Shown: piece after piece, positions 35,905 through 48,527 of the stretch
How the letters are laid out: every line of letters begins with the position of its first letter
Position numbering within the stretch: position 1 is the stretch's first letter
Assembly (NCBI GenBank): GCA_020205615.1
Contig: CM035153.1
Location: 77,781,571 to 77,845,570, forward strand
Length of the DNA: 64,000 nt
Direction: 5' to 3'
DNA from: Panax quinquefolius
Taxonomy: Eukaryota > Streptophyta > Magnoliopsida > Apiales > Araliaceae
The notes under the pieces: model-generated
Seen by the model: the letters and a program-made list of their open reading frames with translations, nothing else
Told to the model about the DNA's origin: nothing
The model's database searches: none
Made by a program: the position numbers and the translations under genes

Positions 35905-36720
35905 CATCACATCTATGAAGGTTATCACCATCTCGGTCTCGTCATGGATGGGATTACTTGAGCGACCAAACGCCTCCATCTTTGGGCATACTCTCTCGAA
36001 TGTCTCATTGATTTGCTTCTTGACTTTGGTAATTTGATACACATGCGGTACCATCCGAGTTTGAAAGCTATATTGGTGAGGAAAGCATCGCATTAACTCC
36101 TCCTAGTCGTGAATTTTGGAGTTATCCAATCGATGTACCATCCTGGCTTCTCCGGTACGATTTTTACGAAATAGTTGCATTCTCGGTTTTTCATTCTTGG
36201 CGTAGGATCCGAGCTCTCAATGAACACTTTTAAGTGCGTGTAAGGATATCCCAATCCATTATATTTCTTGAAGTCGGGAGTTTTGAATTTCTCTACGGAT
36301 AATGAAGACCGGGGAAGATGCAAAGGTCCGAATAGGAAACGCTTCTATGCGTTCCAATCCCTTTGATGGACCGAATGGTCTCTTCCATTTGTAAAGCCTT
36401 CTTTCGAATATCCTTTGGTGTCTTGATCTTCTTTAAGATGGGTTATTTGAGGAGTTTTGTAGGACTTCTCATTACGAGACTTAGGTCTTTGGGACTTCTC
36501 TGTCTAGACCACGGATTCTTCATTGTGCGAGAGGATTACATTTGGATGGATATTTGTGGACCACGAGTTGATTTGTTTAGTTCTTTCGGGGAGAACATCC
36601 AATTACATTATTTGATTCATCAATCCTGTAAACACCTCGCAAGAGACATGGGTAGGATCGGTGGGGCACTAGTATCCATGTCGATTGTGGGCTTAGTGAC
36701 TTTTTGGACTTTGAAGCAGT
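35905..36720 (-). pseudogene. gag: T1 gag
   Basis: Minus-strand gag matching T2 20880–21395. Visible: METIRSIKGIGTH-like lead (about 36372–36330), EKFKTPDFKKYNGLGYPYTHLK (about 36290–36225), FVKIVPEKPGWYIDWIT (about 36170–36120), then FPHQYSFQTRMVP (about 36085) and EMVITFIDV (about 35935–35908). After FIDV the sequence jumps straight into the protease, so about 1.8 kb present in T2 (about 21390–23205) is deleted. The plus-strand frame at 36363–36722 is only its shadow. Confidence 0.82.
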
Positions 36721-37034
36721 AAATGGGACCAATCGTTTCCCTACAAAATGACTATGTAGTTTAGTCAGGAATATAGGGAAATGCTATGCAATGTGTCCAT
36801 TTTAGGATTGTTTTAATGTTCTCTGCAAAATGAATGTCGGTCCTTTTAATGATGAGGATAGCATGATAGGTCTTGCTATAAAAAAGGAGTGCATATTTAC
36901 ATACTCCTTTATATTTTCCATTTATATTGAGATTGACATGGAAATGAAATTACAAGTAATTAATATTACATGTAATTGAAAGGGGAATGTATGAAGAGAC
37001 TTCCTTCACGTTTGGTTTATCGGAGGTGGCCTAT
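36721..37034 (-). other. T1 5' leader, distal piece
   Basis: Non-coding leader matching T2 20295–20560 in reverse. It stops at 37034, where the Tekay array begins. No ORF. Confidence 0.7.
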
Positions 37035-37599
37035 TGTGGCGCCCCAAAATAGGTCCATTCCATCCAACCCATTACGAGTCACCAAATACATGGTACAAAA
37101 ATAACTACAACTTTATTAATACATTTGTCGTGAAAATACGATAACATATATATTGTGAGTTTAAATACGAGATATTGTCATCTAGACAATATCCACACAT
37201 AAATAAATCCCCATCATAATTATTGATACATTATTTTATAAAAATGGTGAGGACTACTAAACAACTCTCTAGAACCTTCATTCCATACCCGACTAGTACT
37301 CGCTACATTCTCGCCTCACGAGAAAAAAATGGAACAAAAGGAAAAGGGTGAGCTCAACTAGCCTAGTAAAGAATATTATGACTAAGATAATATACAACAA
37401 ATTATCGTTAGTCTTCAACGAGGAAAAATCTAATAGAATACAATAGACAACCGGTTTTAAATCAATCTTCGCATGATGAAATAATAATTCATTAGAAGAG
37501 TTAAGTAGAGAATGCAAACTACTATCTTCTATATATGAATTTAAAAGTTCATCGTCGATATTTTATCCCTGTAACATCAATCAATACATATACGGAATC

Positions 37600-37745
37600 A
37601 AATATTCATCTTTGCACTACTGGCCAAAGATATTCATCGATTGGTCATGTTCATCTAAACACATTCATCTTTACACTACGGGCCAAAGATATTCATCGGA
37701 AATCATTCATTTTTGCACTTCTGAAGCCAAAGATATTCAATAATA
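37600..37745 (-). repeat. About 45-bp repeats in LTR a
   Basis: Three units built on TTCATCTTTGCACTACGGGC and CAAAGATATTCATCG. The same units are at about 43315–43455 (LTR b) and 49105–49235 (LTR c). Confidence 0.85.
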
Positions 37746-38045
37746 TCATCATTTAAAGGTAGCGATGATGAAAACTATTTTTAAAGAAAGCGAATCCGGT
37801 TAAACAAAATGACAAGGATTAAGGATTAAGGATTCGTACTTTGTTTTATCCATGTCCAAAAATACCTCAAAAATAATCTTAGTGGTGTAAAATTCAAGAA
37901 TGATCAAAACATTGATACAATCAAAGCTAGTATCCGAATAGATATTTTGGATAAAAAAGAAATTTCATTTTAAATTGAATAGTTAAAGTATCGTGAATAG
38001 TAACTCAACACCAAAAGATAGAAATTTCCAAAAAAAAACATCATC

Positions 38046-38095
38046 ACGCTTCGTGAATAGTAACTCGTGAATAGTAACTCATGAATAGTAACCCA
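38046..38095 (-). repeat. 14-bp minisatellite in LTR a
   Basis: Three to four copies of CRTGAATAGTAACT. The same repeat has about six to seven copies in LTR b (43790–43880) and about five to six in LTR c (49575–49650), so copy number changes between sister LTRs. Confidence 0.88.
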
Positions 38096-38361
38096 GACAT
38101 GAAAAAGTTCTAAATTTGATAAAAATTTCCAACCAATATTTCGGCATAATGATATTGAAGAAATAATATCATTTTGAATAAAATAACATCCCTTACCTCG
38201 AAAGCAAGACTTATAGTTGAAACAGGATATAGGCTATGACTTGAACTTGCATCAGTATAGCAACACTCAAAGTATACTCAAAATACTCATAAGAATACGC
38301 TCGATAATATAGAGAGAAAACTTGGATTTACGGTGTGATTTTCAATTCTAACATAAGCACC

Positions 38362-38371
38362 CTATTTATAG
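38362..38371 (-). promoter_or_regulatory. TATA box in LTR a
   Basis: CTATAAATAG on the minus strand, followed by GGGTGC. The same box is at 44150–44159 in LTR b. LTR c has the one-base variant TTATAAATAG at 49935–49944. Confidence 0.7.
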
Positions 38372-39687
38372 GAAAATGCTTAGAAGAACACCAAAGTAGA
38401 AAATTTAATATAATATTAATATATATAAAATTTTTCCTATGCACACTCTTATAAACTGAAATCATCTTATTTCAACAACCAACCAAGCCCACCAAACATA
38501 TCAAAAACGTTTTTCTAATTTAAATTATTTTAAAATTCCAAAAATCAATTATTTTGAACTTGAACTTCAATAATTCATAATAAATAGCCCTTTTATCAGA
38601 AAAATTTGAATCACGCGAGTTTTTATAGAAAATCAATTCTCTACAACTTTGCGGAAGAAAGTTTTTCCAAATTCCAAGCAGAAATTGACCGAAATCCACA
38701 AACGTGCGATTTTACAAGCTATAATCAAATTTCAGTCAAGAAATGGGGTCCACCGACACATAAAATATGCTTTAAATATTTTGGTAACAAAAATACTCCT
38801 CCTCCACATATACTCATATATCCCACATTTATCGTAAAAATATCATCATTATTATATTATTAAAATATAATAATATATTTAAATGAATTATTTTATCGAG
38901 AAAAAGATAAAATTTCAATTTTCAACAATTGTCACATTAAAAATTTTCTCCATCTATATCCACATAAAATTAATATTTTCCTCATCATATGAATCAATAA
39001 TTAATTATTCACAAATAATATTCTGAATCACAATATTGACAACGAGGTGATTCCCGAGGAAAGAGGGGCTTTCGATAAGGATCTCTCCTTATTGGCGCGC
39101 ATGATTAGGTAACCAAACCTCTCCTTAGGCAGAACTTTCTAGACATTGCCAATAATGTTATCCAATAATATTATTCCGATAATATGAATTATTGCCCGAT
39201 AATGGAAAATCTTGTGTAATGACAATTATTGAAACAACGATAATATAAAATATTAACGCATCAATTATTGAATCGATAAAATAAAATCTTGAAACAAGAA
39301 TTATTGTAACAATTATTGAGTAGTGCCTTCTTACGTAAAATCAATAATTGGTGCAATACTGGTATTGCAATTTGTTCAACAACGTGTATTAGTGTGTTTT
39401 AACCACCGGGTATTCAACGATATTAGCTGTAACAACTACTGCGTTATTTATAAACAAATATATTTGTCGTTTTTTTTCTCAAGTTATGGGGCCCATGAGA
39501 AGAAGTAAGGTACGTCGTGCATACGAATATTCCCCAAGCGATAATGAATATTTTATAACCATTTGCTTATTGAAATATTTGCGTATTTTACCCATAACTA
39601 TCCACATTAATCAAATCAACCCTTACTATTTCAAAATAATAAATAGAGGAAAATAAATTTCATTTATTAATAATTTGGGGTCTTACA

Positions 39688-40250
39688 ACCTCCCTCCTTA
39701 TGAAATTTCATCCTCGAAATTGGCGTACGTACTGGTTTTTGAAAAGATGAGAATACCTCGCTTTCATTTCCGTTTCCAACTCCTAGGTCATTTCCTCAAT
39801 TGCATGTTTTCTCCACAAAACTTTAACTTGTGGTATAACCTCGGTACATAAGACATGTTCTTTCCTATCCAAGATCTTGCGGGTACCTCCTCGTACGTTA
39901 AGTCTTTGGCTATCTCGTCCGGTTCTAACTCAATAGCGTGGTTGGGTCATCCACATATTTACGTAACATCGACACGTGAAAAGCGTTATGAACACGCGCG
40001 TCATACTTGGCGGTAAAAGCGAGTCTATAGGCCACGGTTCCTATTCGATCGAGAATTTCAAATGGATTAGTAAATCGAAGGTTTGAGCTTTCCTCACCTC
40101 ACCGATTCTCGCTTTTGAAATAACAACTTCTTGCACCTCCTTCTTCAAATTCATGACGACTCTGTTGTGTAGCTTGAAGCAACTTTAACTTTATCGATTA
40201 AAGTCGATTATACTCGTATATCATCACGTGGGTACCTAGAGTTTTCATCT
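39688..40250 (-). pseudogene. Array unit 1: integrase tail and chromodomain
   Basis: Minus strand, next to the LTR's purine-rich tract (AAGGAGGGAGG, 39700–39690). Shifted frames give GTVAYRLAFTAKYD, HNAFHVSMLRKYVDDPT and the chromodomain pieces LTYEEVP, ILDRKEH, QVKVLWRKHA and YSHLF, which is the Tekay/Del pattern. The integrase catalytic core is absent upstream. Same remains in units 2 (45490–45975) and 3 (51210–51720). Confidence 0.82.
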
Positions 40251-40299
40251 CCATCTCTATTATTTATAAATTATCTGAAATGAGTCTTTGACAATATCG

Positions 40300-40900
40300 T
40301 ACTCGTACTTGTATATCGATCTTCTACTCAACACGTCGGCTACCACGTTCGCTTTTCGGGATGACATGGTGAGAACATGTCTTTGAAATGGGTCTCCTCT
40401 TGAGTTCTTGAAGCTATTCCCACATTCCTTGCTCCATTCGAATTTTGTATCTCTACTGAGTCAATTGCGTTAATGGAATAGCGATTCGAGAATATCCTTC
40501 AACGAATCTCCGATAATAACCAACTAAGCCTAGAAAGCTACGTATTTCGATTACCGACTTAGGTTGTTCTCAAGCTGTGACTCATATCCCAACCTTGGAT
40601 ATGCGTTACAATGACACCTATCGTTTTACTATCGTGAAGAATATGGTGTCCCCTACGGAGAGTGCGGCTTTGGTGCATTCCACAAAGGAAGTCACCAAAT
40701 AAAGGCACAGTACCAAATTCTATAGTTGAATTTTTAACTCACGAAGTTCAATAGGAGCCATTCGATATGAGATTTTAGAAATGAGTTTTGTCTTAGGGTT
40801 CAAAGTCGATATAAAATTTAATATCGAGGCTTTGGGAGTAAGCTAAGAAATTCTTCAGAAATATATCGGGAAAAATTAATAACAACGGGAATATTATTCA
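40300..40900 (-). pseudogene. Array unit 1: RT thumb and RNase H tail joined by deletion
   Basis: [21 protein letters not shown] (shifted frame, about 40560–40490) is the RT thumb. Shortly after comes KANVVADVLSRR (about 40365–40325), the end of RNase H. The space between them is far too short for RNase H. The space between protease and thumb (about 350 bp) is too short for the RT fingers and palm, and no YxDD box is visible. Units 2 and 3 are the same here. Confidence 0.8.
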
Positions 40901-41200
40901 AATCGGCGTGTCTTTATTCAAATTCATAACATGGACTAAGAAAACTTGACATCCGTAATAAACGAATGACTTCATGGCTTGATATGAAAATGTTTTGACT
41001 ACAATGGTTTGATTGCTTGAATTGAATAACGAGTTGCTTAGGAATATGAAAACTAACAACCTTACGAAAGTAATCAATTTCGATATGATGAGTAGTTAAC
41101 CTTAAAATCACATCAAAAGCAAATATCTCTATAGAAATAAGGTTAGCGGGGTAATGTGATAGTGCCAACCTTAATCAAGCAAGATTTCTAAACAACGGAT
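40901..41200 (-). pseudogene. Array unit 1: protease C-terminal half
   Basis: Open stretch 41168–40914. LPANLISIEIFAFDVILRLTTHH corresponds to the FDVILGMDWLTTHH block of Tekay proteases with the GMDW part shortened to one residue. Active-site DSG region not clear. Copies in unit 2 (46947–46666) and unit 3 (about 52690–52385). Confidence 0.75.
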
Positions 41201-41289
41201 GTAATGAAAGTTTCTCTTCTTGAGTCTCCATAAATAGGTCAAAGTCTAATTTCTCGTAGTAGTCAAGTTCAAACGTTGAGCGCAAGAAA

Positions 41290-42700
41290 GAAAGATAAAG
41301 AATGGGTAGAGCCGGTATCTAGTAAGGTATAAACTTCGCAAGAATTTATAATTAACTAACCCGTGCTAACCGTTCGGGTTCCTCACATTTCAAATCGGTC
41401 ACGACAAACGCTTCTTCCAGAAACATACTTTTGAGTCACCAATCCATTGGGTGGGTTTTGATCTGCGTACAATCTCGGCAATATGTCCTTCTTTTCCATA
41501 ATTATAGCATACCTTAAAGCTGTTGTGGGCGGTTTGGTGATATGTCCCTCTTTCCGCATTTGTAACATATCGTTGGTGGTCTTTCTCCACCCTTGGAACC
41601 CGATTGCTCTTTGGCGAGCGTCTTCACATGGTCGTTGTTGAATCTCCTCTTTTAAAATCTCTTCCCGACTCGCTTTTTCTATTTTCATGGCCACGATTAC
41701 CACGAGTGGTTCTGGCCTTTGTCAAGTATTCTTCTTTCTCATTTGGTTATCGTTATTCCGATGGCGCTATCTTGATATGATCTGGTTATGGTCCCTCCGG
41801 TTGAGCGTATTGGTTATCTCGCTCTAACAACTGAGCCTTGTTGACAACATCTGAAGAGAGAAAATTTATGAGAAATGAGATCTTTGAAGTATGGGTTTCA
41901 AACCTCTCGAAACATCCGCGTCATCGTTCCTCATTCTCCACCAAATGAGGTGCAAACACGGATAACTCCATGAACTTCGCCTCATCTTTGGGACACCGTC
42001 ATGTTATTCTGCTCCGATCTAATACACTCCATTTCCTTCATATAACAAATACTTTCGAGGAAGTACTTGTCATTGAACTGCATTTCAAACGCGTCTCCCA
42101 TGACATCTTTGAGTCGAAATTTGGATGGGTACGCTTTATAAATTCCCACGATAATCGCCTTTCTTCACGGAACATAAAAGTAGCGAATGGAACTTTCTAT
42201 TCCTCCGTGCATCCCAAGACATCGAATATCATGGTAATTTGTTTTTGACCCACGTCTCGCGCCTTAATCGGATCGCTTTCCCAGAATGCACGGTGGTCCC
42301 TGACTCTTTGAGGCGCTTGGTTTGTGACCTCCCGTAAATTGCTATCATTTCCTCATGTATTTTGAACACGAGTCTCCCTCGTCCCGATTTTGCATGAGCT
42401 GCAAAAAGCTTCTAAACATCCCTCGTTCATCATACGCTTTCGGTGGTGTTGTTCACGGAAGGTACATTGCCCGACTGTTGCCACGTTCTCTCCTCGTGGG
42501 TGAGTACGAGCGTCTCCACGGTCTCATTTACTCCCTTTGTTAATATTCTCGATCGACATTCTCAAATCTTGTCATAAAACAAGGGTTAATTAAGGAAATC
42601 AATATATCATATAATAAACCTATATCTTGACCAACTAACAAATAAGCTTAGGTAGGACACACTAGCGAAGGATTTACTCGTCTCTCCCCTCCTAGTTCTA
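41290..42700 (-). pseudogene. gag: Array unit 1: gag with zinc knuckle
   Basis: Minus strand, between primer site and protease. The nucleocapsid part at about 41590–41420 contains KVCYNYGKEGHIAEI, a CCHC knuckle whose second Cys is Tyr, as in Z. Upstream is a basic stretch (41703–41590, KIEKASREEILKEEIQQRP). The capsid part (42340–41750) is broken into short frames. Units 2 (47100–48500) and 3 (52820–53820) carry the same organisation. Confidence 0.75.
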
Positions 42701-42731
42701 TTCACGATCTCGCATGGAGATCATTTCCTAA

Positions 42732-42743
42732 GCTTTGATACCA
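42732..42743 (-). other. Primer-binding site, array unit 1
   Basis: TGGTATCAAAGC on the minus strand, 2 bp after the end of LTR b, identical to the Z site. The unit 2 site at 48514–48525 is slightly decayed (TGGTATCGAGC). Confidence 0.88.
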
Positions 42744-42745
42744 TT

Positions 42746-45461
42746 TGTGGCGCCCTAAAATAGGTCCATTCCATCCAACCCATTACGAGTCGCCAAATAC
42801 ATGGTACAAAAATAACTACAACTTTATTAATACATTTGTCGTGCAAAATACGACAACATATATCTTGTGAGTTTAAATACGAGATATTGCCATCTAGACA
42901 ATATCCACACGCAAATAAATCCCCATCATAATTATTGATACATTATTTTACAAAAATGGTGAGGACTACTAAACAACTCTCTCTAGTACCTTCATTCCAT
43001 ACCAGACTAGTACTCGCTACATTCTCGCCTCACGAGAAGAAAAATGGAACAAAAAGGAAAAGGGTGAGCTCAACTAGCCCGATAAATAATATTATGACTA
43101 AGATAATATACAACAAATTATCGTTAGTCTTCAATAGGAAAAATCTAATAGAATACAATAGACAAACCAGTTTTAAATCAATCTTCGCTATGATGAAATA
43201 ATAATTCATTAGAAGAGTTAAGTAGAGAATGCAAACTACTATCTTATATATGAATTTAAAAGTTCATCGTCGATATTTTATCCTGTAACATTAATCAATA
43301 TATATACGCAATCAAATATTCATCTTTGCTCTGAGGCCAAAGATATTCATCGATTGGTCATGTTTAACTAAACACTGTTCATCTTTGCACTACGGGCCAA
43401 AGATATTCATCGAAATCATTCATCTTTGCACTACGGGCCATAGATATTCAATAATATCATCATTTAAGGTGAGGATGATGAAAAATATTTTAAAAAGCGA
43501 ATCCGGTGAAACAAAATGACAAAGATTAAGGATTAAGGATTAGTACTTTGTTTTATCCATGTCCAAAAATACCTCAAAAATAATCATAGTGGTGTAAAAT
43601 TGAGAATGATCAAAACATGGATACAATCAAAGCTAGTATCCAGAATAGATATTTTGGACAAAAAGAAGAAATTTCATTTTTAGATTGAATAGTGCAGTAT
43701 TTCGTGAATAATGTCGTATATGTGAATAATAACTTTCCAGACACCAAAAGATAGAAATTTCCCGAAAAAAACATCATTACGCCGTGAATAGTACATCGTG
43801 AATAGTAACTTCGTGAATAGTAACTTCGTGAATAGTAACTCATGAATAGTAACTCATGAATAGTAACTCATGAATAGTAACCCCGACATAAAAAAGTTCC
43901 AAATTTGATAAAATTTCCAACCAATATTTCGGCATAATGATATTGAAGAAATAATATCATTTTGAATAAAATAACATCCCTTACCTCGAAAAGCAGTACT
44001 TCTAGTTGAAACAGGATATAAGCTATGACTTGAACTTGCAATCAGTATAGCAACACTCAAAGTATACTCAAAATACTCACAAGAATCGCTCGATAATATA
44101 GAGAGAAAACTTGATTTACGGTGTGATTTTCAATTCTAACCTAAGCACCCTATTTATAGGAAAATACTTAGAACACGAAGTAGAAAATTTAATAAAATAT
44201 TAATATATATAAAATTTTTCCACATACACTCTTATAAACTGAAATCAGCTCATTACAACAACCAACCAAAGCCCACCAAACATATCAAAAACGTTTTCTA
44301 ATTTAAATTATTTTAAACTTCCAAAAATTAATTATTTGAACTTGAAACTTCAATAATTCATAATAAATAGCCCTTTTATCAGAAAAATTTGAATCTAGCA
44401 ATTTTTATAGGAAATCCAATTCTCTACAACTTTACGGAAGAAAGTTTTCCAAATTCCATACAAAATTGTGTGAAATCCACAAAGCAGCAATTTTACAATT
44501 TATAATCAAATTTCGATCAAGAAATGGGGTCCACTAACACATAAAACATGCTTTAAATATTTTGGTAACAAAATACTCCTCCACATATACTCATATATCC
44601 ACATTTATCGTAAAAATATTATCATTATTATATTATTAAAATATAATAATATATTTAAATGAATTATTTTATAAAAAAAGATAAAATTTCAATTTTCAAC
44701 AATTATCACATTAAAAATTTTCTCAATCTATATCCACATAAAATCAATATTTTACTCATCATATGAATCAATAATTAATTATTCACAAATAATATTACAG
44801 AATCACAATATTGACAACGTGCGGTTCCGAGGAAGAGGGGCTTTCAATAAGGATCTCTCCTTATTGGTAGCGCAATTAGGTGACCAAACCTCTCCTTTGA
44901 CAGAACTTTCTAGACATTGCCAATAATGTTATCCAATAATATTATTTAGATAATATGAATTATTATCCAGATAATGGAAAATCTTGTGTAATGACAATTA
45001 TTCAAACAACGGTAATATAAAATATTAACGCGACAATTATTGAATCAATAAAATAAAATCTTGAACAATAATTCTTTGTAACAATTATTGAGTAGTGCCT
45101 TCTTACGTAAGAATCAATAATTGGTGCAATCTGGTGTCTTCTTGTTCAACAACGCGTATTAGTGTGTTTTAACCACCGGGTATTCCAAGATAATACTTGG
45201 TAACAACTACGCCGTTATTTATAAACATTTATATTTGTCGTTTTCTTCATCCAATCGCTTTCCATTATGGGGCCCAAAAAGATCTTGCAAGTCAATGCGA
45301 ATATTCCCCAACGATAATGAATATTTTATAACCACTTGCTTATTCGAAATATTTGCTTATTTTACCCATAACTATCCACATTAATCAAATCAACCCTTAC
45401 TATTTAAAAATAATAAATAGAGGAAAATAAATTTCATTTATTAATAATTTGGGGTCTTACA
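42746..45461 (-). repeat. Array LTR b
   Basis: 2716 bp, same ends as LTR a. It serves at once as the 5' LTR of unit 1 and the 3' LTR of unit 2. The 14-bp minisatellite is expanded here (43790–43880). Confidence 0.93.
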
Positions 45462-48400
45462 ACCTCCCTCCTTATGAAATTTCATCCTCGAAATTGACGA
45501 CGTACTGGTTTTCGAAAAGATGAGAATACCTCGCTTTCATTTCCGTTTCCAACTCCTAGGTAATTTCCTCAATTGCATGTTTTCTCCACAAAACTTTAAC
45601 TTGTGGTATAACCTCAAAGATACATAAGACATTTTCTTTCCTATCCATGATCTTGTGGGTACCTCCTCGTCACGTTAAGTCTTTGGCTATCTCGTCGGTT
45701 CTAACTTCAATAGCGTGGTTTGGGCCGTCCACATATTTACGTAACATCGATACATGAAAAGCGTTATGAACACGCGTCGTACTTGGCGGCAAAAGCGAGT
45801 TTATAGGCCACGAGTTCCTATTCGATCGAGAATTTCAAATGGATTAATAAATTGAAGGTTTGAGCTTTCCTCACCTCACCGATTATCGCTTTTGAAATAA
45901 CAACTTCTTGCACCTCCTTCTTCAAATTCATCGACTCCGGTGTGTAGCTTGATGACTTTAACTTTATCGATTAAAAGTCGGTTATACTCAGTATATCATC
46001 ACGTGGGTACCTAGAGTTTTCATCTCCATCTCTATTATTTATAAATTATATGAAATGAGTCTTTGACAATATCGTACTCGTACTTGTATACGATCTTCTA
46101 CTCAACACGTCAGCTACCACGTTCGCTTTTCGAGGATGGCATGGTGAACATGTCTTTGAAATGGGTCTCCTCTTGAGTTCTTGAAGCTCTTCCCACATTC
46201 ATTGCTCCATTCAAATTTTGTATCACTACGAGTCAATTTGCGTTAATGGAATAGCGATTCGAGAATATCCTTCAACGAATCTCCGATAATAACCAACTAA
46301 GCCTAGAAAGCTACGTATTTCGATTACCGACTTAGGTTGTTCTCAAGCGTGACTCATATCCCAACCTTGGATATGCGTTACAATGACACCTATCGGTTTA
46401 CTATCGCATGCGAATATGGTGTCCCCTATAGAGAGTCGGCATTGGTGCATTCCACAAAGGAAGTCACTAGATAAAGGCTCGGTACCAAATTCTATAGATG
46501 AATTTTTAACTCACGAAGTTCAATAGGAGCCATTCGATATGAGATTTTAGAAATGAGTTTTGTATCGGTTTCAAAGTCGATACAAATTTTAATATCGAGC
46601 TTTGGGAGTAAGCAAGAAATTCTTTGAAATATGTCGGGAAAAATTAATAACAACGGGAATATTATTCAAATCGGCGTGTCTTTATTCAAATCCATAACAT
46701 GGACTAAGAAAACTTGACATCCGTAATAAGCGAATGACTTCATGGCTTGATATGAAAATGTTTGACTACAATGGTTTGATTTCTTGAATTGAATAATAGG
46801 TTGCTTAGGAATATGAAAACTAACAACCTTATGAAAGTAATCAATTTGGATATGATGAGTAGTTAACCTTAAAATCACATCAAAAGCAAATATCTCTATA
46901 GAAATAAGGTTAACAGGTAATGTGATAGTGCCAACTGAATCAAGCAAGATTTCTAAACAACGGATGTAATGAAAGTTTCTCCTAACGGAGTCTCCATAAA
47001 TAGGTCAAAGTCTAATTTCTCCGTAGTCAAGTTCAAAGCGTTGGTATAAGAAAGAGAGATAAAAGAATGGGTAGAAACCAGGTATATAGTAAGGTATAAA
47101 CTTCCCAAGAATTTATAATTAACTAACCCGTGCTAACTTCTTTTGGGTTCCTCACATTTTGATGGAGGTCGACGACAAACGCTCTTCAAAAAATTGACTT
47201 TGATTTTTTACGGGACAACCTTTTGAGTCACCAATCCATTGGGTGGGTTTCGATACCATACAATCTCGAAGCGATATGTCCTTCTTTTCCATAATTATAG
47301 CATACCTTAAAGCTGTTGTGGGCGGTTTAATGATATGTCCCTCTTTCCGATTTTGTAACATCGACCGGTGGTCTTTCTCCTAGCTTGGAACCGGTTACTC
47401 TTTGGCCGGCGTCTTCACATGGTCGTTGTTGAATCTCCTCTTTTTAAAATCTCCTCCGACACGCTTCTTCTATTTTCATGGCCACGATTACCACGAGTGG
47501 TTACCGCCTTTGTCAAGTATTCTTCTTTCTCCGCTAGTTATCGTTATTACGATATTGCTATCTTGATATGATCCTGGTTATGGTCCCTCGGTTGAGCGTA
47601 CTCGTTATCTCGCTCTAACATTGAGCCTTATTGATAACATCTGAATAGTGAGAAAACTTATGAGAAATGAGATCTTGGCGGCGTATGTCGGGTTTCAAAC
47701 CTCTCAAAAATATATGCGTCATACGTTCCTCATTCTCCACCAAATGAGGTGCTGAACACGGATAACTCATGAACTTCGCCTCGTCTTTGGGACATCGTCA
47801 TGTTATTACGCTCTAGTATAATAAACTCCACTTCCTTCATATAACGAATACTTTCGGGGAAGTACTTGTCATTGAACTATTTCTAAAATGTCTCCCATGA
47901 CATCTTTGAGTGCATTTGGATGGGTATGCTTCACAAATTCCCACCGATAATACCGCTTCGTTACGAACATAAAAGTAGCGAATAGAACTTTCTATTCCTC
48001 CGTGCATCCCAAGACATCGAATATCTTGGTAATTTGTTTGACCCACGTCTCGCCTTAATCGGATCGGCTTCCCTGCATTCGGTGGTCCCAACTCTTTGAG
48101 CGCTTGGGTTTGTGACCACCGTAAATTGCTATCATTTCCTCTTGTATTTTGAACACGAGTCTCCTCGCGTGCGATTTTGCATGAAGCGCAAAAAGCTTCA
48201 AAACATCCCCTCGTTCATCATCTCGCTTTCGGTGGTGTTGTTCATGAAGGTACATTGCCGACTGTTGAGCGTTCTCCTCGTTCAGTGAGTACAAGCGTCT
48301 CCACGGTCTCATTTACTCCATTGTTAATATTCTCGGTCGACATTCTCAAATATCGTCATAAAACAAGGGTTAATTAAGGAAATCAATATATCACATAATA

Positions 48401-48527
48401 TCCCTATATATCTTGACAACTAACAAATAAGCTTAGGTAGGACACACTAGCGAAGGATTTACACATCTCTCCCTCCTAGTTCTATTCCCCGATCTCATGG
48501 AGATCATATCCTAAGCTCGATACCATT
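45462..48527 (-). pseudogene. Array unit 2 internal region
   Basis: 3066 bp. Order in element direction: primer site 48525–48514, gag (48500–47100, knuckle near 47320–47280), protease 46947–46666, RT thumb (about 46340–46250), RNase H end (about 46130), integrase tail and chromodomain (45975–45490), purine tract. Identical layout to unit 1, with many point and small indel differences. Confidence 0.85.

Larger units (their letters stand above)
37035..39687 (-). repeat. Array LTR a
   Basis: 2653 bp. In element orientation it starts TGTAAGACCCC (at 39687) and ends GGGGCGCCACA (at 37035). It contains a TATA box (38371–38362), a 14-bp repeat (38046–38095) and a repeat at 37600–37745. The left flank is T1 leader. 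Confidence 0.93.

Noticed and set aside
36363..36722. 119-codon plus-strand frame
   Set aside because: It is antisense to the gag of T1, which matches T2 gag on the minus strand. Treated as a shadow.
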